Positions 45,241 to 57,800 of a DNA stretch of 64,000 bases are shown piece by piece (position 1 is the first letter of the stretch; the number at the start of each line of letters is the position of its first letter). Below the pieces are notes generated by a model. That model was not told the DNA's origin, searched no databases, and saw nothing but the letters and a program-made list of their open reading frames with translations. The translations under genes were made by a program, and so were the position numbers. Origin of the DNA: Lagopus muta (Eukaryota > Chordata > Aves > Galliformes > Phasianidae); the NCBI RefSeq assembly GCF_023343835.1, contig NC_064437.1, positions 20,269,501-20,333,500 of the forward strand, read 5' to 3'.

Positions 45241-48200
45241 GAGGAACTTCAAAATGGCGGCAGCTGTGTGCATAGATTTGTGCATCTCCCCTGGAAATCC
45301 TTGTGTGGTATTAAGGAGATTAGTGTCCTTAGCTTTGCTCTAAGCTGATTGGGAAAAAAAAGCTTGATTATCTTAATTGGACTTAAAAAGTTTACTGTTA
45401 GAGGCTAGTGTGACGTTAGAGGCTAACATTTGGACAACGTGGTTAAACCTAAGCTTTGTTAGTTCTCCCTTCGTAATCTGATGTGCTTTTTGGCTTCTTA
45501 AATCCTTCCCTCCTTAAGTAGGATGGCTTATCTCACCTGTGTTAGCTGCTTAGAAACAAAAGGAAGAGACACCAGTGTGAATGTTTGAGGAAGTCCAAGT
45601 TTCAGTGTGCAATCACAAGGCTTGGTTTAAGCAAGAACGTGGAGCAGAGCAGCGCAGGGAGCAGATGGTGCTTGATCCTGCCTATTTATTTTATTCTTTA
45701 AAACTTCAATTTAGTGAAGCTCATACTTAGCCATACAATATTAAAAGATGTTGCTCAGAATAAAATTAAAATATTTTTTAGTTCACTCTAGAAAGAGCTT
45801 CACAATACAACTGCGTGACCATATAGAAGAAAGCAATGATGGGAATAAGGATGAAGAGAAGAGACAAAAATTATTAATAGATTTGTAATGACAGGAAGTT
45901 TATCCTAGGGTTGAGGTAAAACTTAATGGTTCATAAATAGCAAATTCATTATGCTTTTAATACGCAGGTTATATTAACACCATATAACATCTTTATTGTA
46001 CCATTAGTACCACTTAGTCCTAAACTCAATTTGGAAATAAACATTTCCCAATCTTTCTCACGGAACAATTGGCCAAATAAATTCTTTTAAATATAAATGG
46101 TATCTGATTAATGCGTGGCTCTTTCAATCATAGACAGACTTAAAAATGTTCTATGCCAACCCTTACACAGAGTTCTTAAACGTTAACAAATTAATTTATT
46201 TTAAAGGCCATATCAAGGTGAAAACACCAGAGCCCTAGGCGGCAGGACAATACATCACAAAGCCATTTCTCATTCACTCGCAGTAATGGCGAAGGATATG
46301 TTAAGACATAAAACGTGATATGGTTTGTTAAATATTCATTCATAATTTGCATTCATTATTAAATCATGTGTTAAAACCAATCTTTAATCTCAAAAATACA
46401 TAATGTGTTTTCAGATAGACTTTATGACACAATAATTTTATACTTTCCATGTTGCTTTTTAAAGATTGACTAGGATGTACCAAAATGGTCATCATTAATG
46501 TGATTTAATTATTCTAAATATATTTGTTCTGCATTGATGCTGATTTCAGTAGCTTATTCTGGGCTTTAGGTCAGCATAAAATAAATACCTATTTGGTAGA
46601 TGGTCTGTTCTATGATTAATGACAATTTAGCTCCCCCCAGCGCTCCATGGCAACACCGTAGTTCACTGTCTGAAATGCTCAGGGTGCAGTGCGATAGCTC
46701 CAAAGCTTATTTTGTAGTGGTCCCTGACAGTTACCTTGTGATAGCAGTGAAGCTTGCTTTTCTACATGTTCTTTTTTGTTGCTTTTGACTGCCAGGGAAT
46801 TTCTTTACGTGACTCAACAGCTTTAAAACTTTAAATATAGGGAGCTATACTGACTAAAATGTAGTCTTCACTGAATTTCCATAGAAATGCTATTCAATTT
46901 GTATTTTGTGTGGTGAAAAGAAAGGCTGGTATGAGAGGACTGAATGTGACAGAGAAGTGATTTGTGTTATAGGAGACCAGGCGCTACTCAACGAACCATG
47001 TAAAAACAGTTCATTAAAATGTTTATGTGCTTGGCTGGCTAATGCAAAGAAAGCTTTATTGCAGTCTTATAAAACCTTAGTAACTTCAGGTTGAAGTCAG
47101 ATCAATGCATCTGTAATAATTCAGTCAAATGCTCAATGCAGGTTAAGAACCACCAGAAAAGAGGACAATATTCTTGAGGCTTTTCTTCCAAAGTGAACCA
47201 TGTTTTAGTATTTAACTTGTGCATCTACAAACCCTCTTTGGGGAAGATTTCTGACCAGATCTACTATCTCTCTGGATTTTCCAGAATCCTCTTTCTCCTG
47301 AAATGTCGGTTAGCAGGAATCTGAGGCATGTGGCACTTGTCAACTCTACAGCATGAGCACCAAAGCTGGATGTGTGGGATATACTTAAAGTTTGTGTTCT
47401 GTCCAATGCATATGCTATGCACTTTATGTACAGTTCTAGACAAAATTCTGGTTGCCCTAATTTTGAAGACTGTAGTGAAGAAAGAAATCACACCGCTCAA
47501 TTGTATTTCTTGTTTAACTGTTGACTTGTCCTTTAAGCAAGCACTTAACTGAAAACGAAGATGTCAAAGGGAAATGGATTTTTTTAAATATTTGGACACC
47601 GTGAGTTATTGAGAAGCTCCTGAACAGGCAGCAGAATTGGTATTGATGCTACGAGATTAGTTTTAGTGAAAGTGAAGTGCTTGTGAAAGGAAGTTTGCTG
47701 CACCCTGTCAGCGACCCTGTGAGAAAGCTACAAAGCTGCTGCAGCTTTTCATGGCGGCTCAGCGGGAGGCTGGCAAAAGAGCCTCTGCAAAGAATGTGAA
47801 GAACCTCAGTCTCTTCAAAAGCTGGATTACCTATGAACCCTGAGAAAAATAGATGGAGCTGGCTGAGAAACCTCTTCTAAAAGCAGTACCTTAGTTGTAC
47901 TTAGTTATTCCTCACGTTTGCCTGAAAATACTGATAAAAGGAGAGAAGTTTCTTGGAAAGATGCCTAGTCAGAGCAACCCTCTGATTCCTAATCAGCCAC
48001 ACGCTCTCCCTGCCCTCCAGGAGAATATGGACCATCAATTTCCTCATAAGATGAAGGGGAGGCAAAGCAATAGTTTAGCATCCTATGCATTATCTCTCTT
48101 TTTATGATTACAAATAGAGCACTTAAGTTCACTGACCCATATCTCATACCAGATATCAGTAGCCAGGTCCAGATTTAGGTTATTCTTCTAGCACTGGATT

Positions 48201-51200
48201 ATGTCTTGCGATCAGAATCAAATTTACCTAATACGATTCCTTGATTGTGACACTTCTAACTGGCACGGTATGTGGCACAGCCAGAGCTTGGAGATGTAAA
48301 GCAAATGCCCTCAAGTCCCAACAGCAGAGTTGTTAGGGCTATACTATAAGCCTCTGAAAGGCTGAGGGGATGCCCTCTGTTAGGTTTAATTAAGCTGTCC
48401 TTCTGCTTGCAAGGTTCAAAAAGGGAAAAGCTAGTTTGCTCCCCGTATGGCTTTCCCAAACTCTTTCAGATGTAGTTGTAAGCTTAAATGACCCTCAGTT
48501 CTGCAGGATATCAACTTGATGTGTATAATTGATTGCTAAACATTTTTTACAGCCTGTTAAATGGTAAAGCTAAAAAGAAATATATATGTGAATGTTGATT
48601 GAAGTGCTTTCGTACAGAGGGGTCAGAGACATTAGTGAGTTAAAAAGAGAGCGTGAGCTCTGCTGTGGTACTTGTAACCTGTGTACTTTATCGCGTAATT
48701 GATGCCACATGGTTGCTCTGAGGGTTTATGTCAGGTTTCAAATTGCAAATATTAAAATTCATTTAGAATCAAGCGTGCTTCAGTAAGGATACTATGCAGA
48801 ATGCTCAGCAATGTAGATTGCTGGTGTTATAATGGCAATGATTGTAAAAGAAGAAATTTGAATGACCGCAGTAACTTGTAACTGTGGTAAGAAGGGAAAA
48901 ATATCAAGGTGTAAAACCTCAGGCTAAACTGAAATGGATTAGTATAGACATTCAAATGATAATTGCTGGTAATTTTGTTTTTGTTATAATTTGTGGTGTT
49001 TTTTTAAATAACTGACAGAAGACATAATGTATTTTTCAGGGTTCTGCGATCGCCAGCCAACAAATGGGATCTGTCACAAAATATTTGCAGCTCCTGCAAG
49101 CGAAGAAGGTACGGCGCTGTTAGAAGTACAGGCTGAAAAATGTTTGCAGTGTGCGACAGTGAGATTTTTTGGCTTAATAACGTGATGGCTGGGTGTCTGT
49201 AACAGAATACTTTGTTCACCCATTTCTAGAGATGAGGAGAAGAAAGTAAATAGTAAATTGTCAACCATTGTCTGGATAACAATACCTCACGACTCTCAGA
49301 AGCACAGTTTTTTACTACCAATATGATATTCTAGATTTTTTTTCCTTGAAATCAATAGTAATATTAAAGCACAAGTATAACTTGGTAGAGCTGCCGTGCA
49401 AGTATGCTTACCTATGAAATTCAAGGACTAGAATAATACTTTGGACCCTGCTGTTTCCCTGCTAGTTACGTTAGTTACAGAAAGTATTCAGTATGAAGTG
49501 TGCACGAACCCATCTGACAGTGAAAGCAAACTATGAGCTTTGTGTATGCTGTTGAGTATTCAAAACATAGAAGCAAGTTTCAGATGGTATAATTCAAGGG
49601 GGACTGAAAACAGTCATTTGAGGTGACAAGTTCAGTGTTTCATGGATGCAACTCCTGTGCTCTCCAGTTCATAAGGTTTCTTGTTGTTGGTTGCTCGGTT
49701 TTTAATGTAAAAAGCCAGAATGTAGAAGGTTTATTTTCTTGAATCCTTTTAAAGGATATTTAAGCATGTTTTGATTCTAACTCTCTGGAATGAACCAGTT
49801 TGGCTGTTAATTTCAAAAACACGGGACTTCAAAGGTGTGTTAACTGTTTCAATGTATGCACTTGGAAAATGCACACGCTATTTGTCTAGAAGGTGAACTT
49901 GTTTGGTGATCACTTATTTTTGCTTTAAAGATAAAAAGTTATTTTAATTTGTAATATCACCTGCTGAAAATGTGACACTGAATTAATATGCTTCCCATAA
50001 AAGTGGGATGTTAAGCTCAGGTAATATATTTGCAACATTGCTCAGAAAGAAGGAATTTGTTTGGGGGATGTTTTTTAATGTAATCTATTAGTAATATAAT
50101 CTTAGTGCAGTTTCATTTCCCTTTCTCTCTATGCATAAACAGGATCAAAATTCTTAATGCTATATAGATGTATTTTTTTCTACTTACTAAAGAAGCTGAA
50201 ATGATTTTAGACTAAAGCCAGTCATTATTAGGATAGTACTTCTAAAATGCTTCAAGCATACCACAACTTTCTGGCTGTGTAGGACAACACAAGTTAGCTA
50301 AAATGAAATTGGAATCTGAAATGCAATCTACAAGCAATAAATCTTATTATAGGGGTAAAGTGATAGGGAAAGTGACAAGAGGAAATGAGAAGAGAGTATC
50401 TCTCTTAACAGGAGAAGAAACAGTTCTTATTTTCTAAGTTTTGTGGAAGATCATTAAGATAACATCCCGTATCTTGCTTATGCTAAATTAGCTCTTGATC
50501 TGACTCTTGAAATTAATTACAAAGCCTTGTTATTTGGGCAAGATATTTCTGGAATAAGTTTCATTTAAGACAGCACAACAACAGTGAAGTTCGAAACGTG
50601 TTTGTGTCTTTTTTTCATGACTAGCCCATGTCTATTCTCTATGAAATTGATGTCAGAAAAGTATTATATATTTTCAGTGGGAAATAGAAGGCTGCCCTCT
50701 ACTATCCTTGTCAGGACGTCGTATCCCTTTAATCATACTTTTCATTTCAGTACATTGAAATTTCCGTTACCAAGGACAACATCATAAATAAAAGTGTTTG
50801 TGAAATTTTTACCTGCAGCTTCCTAACTTTGTGCATTAAGCATGAGACTAGCAGAGAGGTGGTCAAATGTGAAAATTTATAATCATTTATTACGTACGGC
50901 TGAAGCGAGAAGGGAATAAAAGCGTGAAGGCATACATCTATAAACTGGAGCAGAAAAGCTTAAATGAAAAGTAAAGTGAATTTCTGTGTCTTGTCATAAA
51001 GTAATGAGAAGCTAGAGCTTTATTCATAGCAACCCAAGATGCATTTACTCTCAATCTAGCCTTAGCAGTAAATGCTTCCCTGATGTATTGCTTTGGACTT
51101 ACAAAGAAATATTTGTGCTCTACATAATAGTATAGTTAGGAGAATTACTGCATGGCTGAGGAGATTCTATAAAGGTTTATAGCTGGTGGTGTTACTGTAA

Positions 51201-54200
51201 TTTAATCACAATGTAGCTAATGTAGTACTTTAATATCACAGGTTACTTTTTTATTTACCATTTATTAGTAACTGACAGTCAATCATCACCACATCATAAA
51301 CAAATCACACAGGATTCTATAGGAACCCTGAAGTTCCAGAATGGATGCGCTACAGCTCTTACACGTGCTCCATAATGAGCTAAACATCACAATTATTTTT
51401 TAACTGAGTAATCCTGTAAGTCAGGGTTCTCGCTTTCAGTCCGTCAGCCAAAGAAAATGTTCCATGTCATGAATACAATTAGTGTTGCATATTACGCATA
51501 CGTGTGAAGTAACACATCAATCCATTAGAAGTAATACTGAAGAATGTTTTCTAAAAATACGAAGACGATGCAGGTAAAACACACAGTGCACAGGAACTTG
51601 CAGATGTTGATGAATGAGTTTCTACAGGCTCATAATTACGTGCTCTTAAATTCAGCCTGTTTTGTGTTAGTGTTACTGTGCTTTGCAGGCTGAGAACAGA
51701 AGTGTAGCCAGTAAATGTGGTGGATGATCCGTGCTCTCCAGGCACTGAAACCTCAATATACTTATTGTAAAAAGAGTTAATTATTTAAATGTTTCTTTAT
51801 TGTGCTGTATGACTGAAAATCTTTAAGACCATCCTTTTTTAGATCTACCATAGGTAGCACTGACTACCCTGGTTTTGTGTTTATTATCAGATCTTAGAAC
51901 AGAACTGCAGGGTAGCCTCTGAATTGCTTGTTTGCAAAACTCAGCACCCTCTGAAACTTGGAAAGTATTGACTCTTTGGACTACTTGGAAAACCTACAGT
52001 TTTCCTAAGGTCCTGAGTACACTGTCGTCTTTTAATTGCAAACAGAATCTTTGTTTTTCAGTACTCTCTAACTGTAAGGAAAGGATTAGAGACCTACACA
52101 GGGCTGCCATGCTGTTCATTGTGTGCTAGCAATAAACTGTATCAAGACGTGTGCTACAGTCACTTGAACGGCTTCTCAGTAAGCCTACTAATTTGCATCC
52201 TGGTATACGTTAATGCTATTGGAACACGTCTCTTTAAATTAAAGTTTCCTGTAATCCATTCTCTTGCAGTGAAAAATACTTCCTTGAAGAAAAATATGAA
52301 ATCTTTGGAAAAGAAAAAAGAAAAACCCTCTGCTTTGCTATGAGAGCAGAGTAGGAAATCCCCTCTTCTATTCAGCACTGTTTGTATCTGTAGGCTCTCC
52401 AGACTACTTGGCCATTTGCAGATGTAAAAGGAATGCTGTTGATTTCATTTGCTTGAAGTGACTAAACAAACAAAACAACAAATCCCAATCATGTTGCTGT
52501 TAGACTTCGCTCCCCTTACAATTACTTTACAGTTCTCTTAGGTCACAGGAAGCTCTTCAGTTCCTTTGTATATTTACTGACCCTGTGGTGGAAGAGTTCT
52601 TCAAAGAAAAAGAACCTGAATCACTGCTGTCTGCTCCTGTAGCTCAAATAACTGCTAATTGTGCCATGCACAGTCAGAAGAAAATGCTACTGAATTTCTA
52701 AACATTATTGGTAATACATAAGCATGTATAGTAAACGGAAGGCATCAGTAGAGAGAGATGTCCTGCCTGTTATCATCCTTCTTGCTTTTCAATGGCTCTC
52801 CCTCTACAGGCACATCATGTTCAGCGCTCCTTTGTGTGGTCAACTAAAACAGAGTTGAAATCATGCTATGTGGATCTGATTTTTTTTTTTTTTTTTCTTA
52901 ATGCTGTGATATTCTGGCATTGCACCTTTTAAGGGTACAATGATACAAGTTACTTCTGGTTAGATTAAAAATGGATTGAACTGCAAATCAAAATCTCTAG
53001 TTTTAGAGGAGGATTTAATGCCACAGGCATTCAGTTGATTCCTTCCTTGTGAAGGAATCAATTCCTTATGAAGATATCCTGTTCATGGACTCTGGAAAGC
53101 TGTGAAACTGTTTCTCTTCACTATTACCTTTGAAGGATTCTTCTGCTGGCTAGGACTGGGACTATGTCCCTGACATTTAGTCTATCTTTCCCGATCTATT
53201 TTTATTGCACTTGTTGAAGCAGCCTCATACCATCTTCTTCACGCTTTCAGTTCCGTTTCTTGTTTGACTCCTTCCTTTCCTTCTGTTTCTACCTCTCCTT
53301 GTAGACCTGCAGATAATGTTGCCCCCAAGTGGCTTTGCATTTCATGGTGTGGGTGCTTTTTTTTCCTCTTGTATTCTGTATATGTAATATTAAGGATAAC
53401 ATACAATGTAAGAGGAGTGGAAAGGTGAGCATGAAAACTCTGTGATACTTATGGACAGTCAGTAACAGTGACAATGATGGAAAAAAGTTCTGAAAGTGTG
53501 GAGAGAAGATGGGGGAGAGGGCGGGGGGGGGAAATAAGACTCCTGGTAGGGAAACAGGCAGAAAGAAAACATAGCTGAGAAAAATATACTGAGCTCTATG
53601 TGAATGTGTAGATCTGTGGGGTTTTATTTCTGCTTATGCTGCATGACATATTGACTATTAAATACTATTTAGAACTCTGTCAATGTCAAATGGATGTGCT
53701 GGTAGGTAACAACTACTGAGGGGTGGTGCAAGGGAAAGTAAGAGGAGTACCTGAAATACAGAACTTAAATTGCTGCTGTTCAGAAAACTTGACATTTGAG
53801 CACTTTGTTCCATTTGCAAACGAATGCATGAAGACCCTAGTGTTTTTTCCTTGTCACTTTAAATTTGCTTAGCTGAATAATGAATTATTTAGAACTCAGC
53901 AGAAGTATCAACTCACTTCAACAGAAATGGTGCATGAGCATGCAACAAATTTTCAGACAGGTTTTCTCAAGCAACAGTGAAAATGTTGGTTGCTTTGGGG
54001 TGTAAATAGTTTCTTTTAATATACCCCTCCTTTGAAAATTCACCATTTCAAAATACAGCCTTGTGAAGGCTTTAAAAAATCCAACGAGGAACTAAATGAA
54101 ATTCAGGCATTCCTTCCACCTCCTCCTCCCAATTAAATGTTTTTGTTTATTTTGCAATGAAGACTGTGTTAATATGCATTGCGGGTCAATCCTGAAGTAA

Positions 54201-54822
54201 TAACCAGTTTCGGTGTCTATTTTCAGACAGTGAGTGGAAGTTAATTATTCAATGAGCTCTACAGTCAAACGAGCTTTTTTTTGTAAGAAAACACGCTATA
54301 CATTCTTTCTGAGGTACTATTTTTATACTTTGTGCATCTCAATTCTTTCTCTAAAGGTCAACTGCCATCAGCTGAGCAATTAAGACTTCCCTGCAGTTCA
54401 TGCAGGAAAGCTATGAAGTGTACTTCAAAGCATGTAAGTACAGTGGTTTGTCTGTACCCACACAAACGAAAGCAAAATTTCAAAGGCATATTTGCAACCG
54501 ACATGCAGTATAAATCTAAATAGCTGAGATAACTTGATTATGTGTGAGCAATCAGAATCCATCTTGGCTTTCACAACCATGTGGCTGTTCTGGCTCTTAA
54601 AATCTCCAGTTGTAAGCTGAACGTATTTGTTATGGAACAACCATGAGAATGTAAGCATGACCTTTGGAAACTATTTTCACACCTAACAATTTTAGAGTAA
54701 ATTTCTAAGTTTCTTTATCAAAATAATGTATTGGACACCTGGAGTAAAATTTGGCAACTCTGTCCTTTTTTATATTATCAAAACCAGGTCTTATCATGAA
54801 AACAAGGGCAAAAAGAAACAGT

Positions 54823-54855
54823 CCCCCCCCCCCCCCCCCCCCCCCCAAAAAAAAA
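54823..54855. repeat. C24 homopolymer followed by A9
   Basis: 54823-54846 is 24 consecutive C, followed directly by nine A. Such a run is rare in A+T-rich sequence. Confidence 0.95.
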
Positions 54856-57800
54856 CAAAACCCACACACACTATGTCTGGGTAGTTGCTAAGAGTTTCAG
54901 ATTAGTAAACATGACATCAATAAGTGAGCGTGTGGCTTTGAATAAAGTAGCATATGGTCATAGGCCCATCAGAGGTTTCCCAAATGAGGAATAGCAGTGG
55001 CAATCTAACTGGCTTTGAAATATATTTTGAAATGGCCACAGGCGAGATGTCCAAAGCAAATCTAGAGCTGAATGTTTGTTCCCACCCACAGAAATTCAGA
55101 ACTGACAGAACTGCACGCTGTCTGGTAAGGGGCAGCATGACAATAACTTCTGATAACAGTATTTTGTATAAGCATGGTTTATACTCATTTTTGTTAGTCG
55201 TTGATGCAAGAATTTCAGAAAGGCCAGAGATATGGTGATCTTGCATTAATGCTAAAAGATGAAGTAGACTATTGAGAGTTGCACTTACCTAGCTCTGCAG
55301 TAGCTACAGACAGAGCTTTACAGCTGCCTTGTCCATATGCACTTTCTGATCATTTGTAGCAAGAAACTGCTGTTTTGTGCCAACAGCCTTATCCTTGCAG
55401 AACTTCCCAGCAAAAGCCCAAGAGGCATTCGGCTTTTAGGGAAGGGCGGCATCGGGAATCTAAAGCAATGGAGAAGATGTATTTGGAATGAGGCCTCCAG
55501 CGCTGTGTTTCTCTTGCTGTGCATCTCCACATCTAAACCAAAGCGAACCAATCTGATGTGAAAAATGGAGGGGTGGATGTGGCAAAACTGTTCAGTCACA
55601 TAATAAGGAGATAAGCTCTATGAGGAAAAAGTGTCTATCATGAATCCCTCTGACTGGAGAGAATTTAGATGGAAAGCTTTGAGGTTTTTTTTTTTTAGGC
55701 TACTAATGGAACCAGGATGGATAACCCTCTAGAGTGTGTGAAAGTATAGGTGTATTCCTAGATTTTGGAATGCTTAAGCTGCATGAATTCTGTTCAGAGA
55801 TATAGCTAAAAAGTAAAAAATAAACGCACTGAAACCTCTGATGATAAAAAGTTCTGATAAAATAAGAATGTTTAGGATGAAGTTGGAGAAGCTCTTCTGA
55901 ATGTGGAAGAAATCCTATTGATTTGAATGGGCTACAGATTACATCCAGTTCTTTCAGCCATTGCATTCAGATTTATGGGGTCTGCCTATTTATAAAGAAA
56001 AAAAAAAAATTAGACGAGTGTATATCACACTTTCTACAGATCACTGAAGGTTTTCTAGAGTCTACAGATTGAGATAAACTGTAACCTCAGGCTTGAAGCT
56101 ACTGTGTGGCAAAAGAGAAGGCTTCTGGCGTTGGGGTCTTCTGCAATGTGTGTGCTTGTTTGTGTATGTGAGGTGGAGAAACACAAATTTAAACTTGTAC
56201 TAATGGTAACACTGGGATTACACTTTGTGTTCTAGTTATATTACAGAGATGTGTACAATCTGCACATCACTTTTTGGTAAATTAACCATTTAGAATTACT
56301 GGACTTTTTTCTCCTGTACTCACATTTAAAAATATAAAAATACCTAGCCAGTTTAGATCACTCGTGGGTAACTGTGGTGAGATTCTGATAAACAGAAGGA
56401 ACAGAATTTAGCTTGATGTGGTGTGAATCGATGTATTTTGCACCACATAACTCACCACAAATAGGCTTCACGCTTATTGTGTGTGTGTTAACTTGTTCAG
56501 GGTGGAGCAAAACAACCTTCGGAACAAGAAAGTGATTTGGAACCTTGTTCAATAGAAAATGTTTTAGATGTTATTGGTTTAAAGAGCACTGATGAGTCCT
56601 TTGGGTGAAATATAATGTATTTCTCTGCTTGTTTCCTATCTCACTAAAAGTACTTGGAGGAATTTTGTTAAAATGAGGAAGTATAGTTTAAAAGCAGAAA
56701 AGGTATCTCTGAGCTGATGATTAGTACAAGAAACAGATGGCAGCTGGAAGAAGTTATGGGCTGCTAACAGTAAGCAGGCAGAGAGAAATTTGCAGCTCTT
56801 TCCCACCAGCCAGAGTTCCAAGTGCAACAATGTATAGAAAGAAAGTACAGCAGCAGTAATACTAAGCAATGGAATAGCAAGTCCATACTGTATGCCTTAG
56901 CTGCCTTAACCCCCCCCCCGAGTGTCCTCTTCAAACGTGTAGAAATAAGAACCCTGATCACCTCAAAACAAAACAAAAAAGCCAGAAAACAGCAGCAACA
57001 GCAAAACCGTAGCAACAACACAGGCTTTTACCCAGTTGCTCCAGTAGGATTTTGGTAAGGTGTTGATGATGTACTTAATGGAAATCAGAAATTTTGCTGT
57101 ACTTCTTGTAAAAAAAACATTAGATTTTCTTACTATTCTAAAAAATACCTTTTTTTTATGTAGATGGTATTGCTGACTTTTCCTGAAAACAAACTTAAGG
57201 GCAGCAGAAAGCAAGAAGGAAGGCTGATCTGCTTGTGAAGAATCTGAGCTGCTCTTTCAATATACCAGATCCCAGATACTCTCCTGCATGTGTTACGTAG
57301 CTTCAACTGTAATTTCCTGTGTGGCTCCTTAGCAGCACGTGTTTCTGAGAAGGACAGGTGCTACAGCATCCCAAAAATCCTAACTTGGATTTTTTTTCCC
57401 CCATTAAATTCTGAGGATTATGATGGCAAATAATTCATCCAGCTGAAATCAGATTTTTCAACTGTTACTGCTCCTTCCCTTAGGAGGGATTCAACCTGTG
57501 TTTCAAGACAAACTGAAGCCAGACTTTCTGTTTCTGGCTATGTGCTGACGTAGTTTTCATTGTGGGTTAGATTCATGTTTGTGGCAATTCGTACAAAACA
57601 AATGCAGAAGAAAAACATTTGTACACTTCATTTGTTACAGGGATTCTTGTTGTGGAAGCCAGAGTGGTACTTTGCCTGCACGTCTCTACTTCATCCATGC
57701 TGCTGGAAATGCAGCCTGGATGTTAGAAATGTTAGAAAACATGATTAATCTAAGGAAGAGTCTGGTTCTACACACAGCCGAGGTGGATAGGAATCAATCT

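Noticed and set aside
54954-55246. Overlapping frames of 94 and 109 codons on opposite strands
   Set aside because: Each is the other's shadow, neither has recognisable domains, and the local composition is not coding-like.
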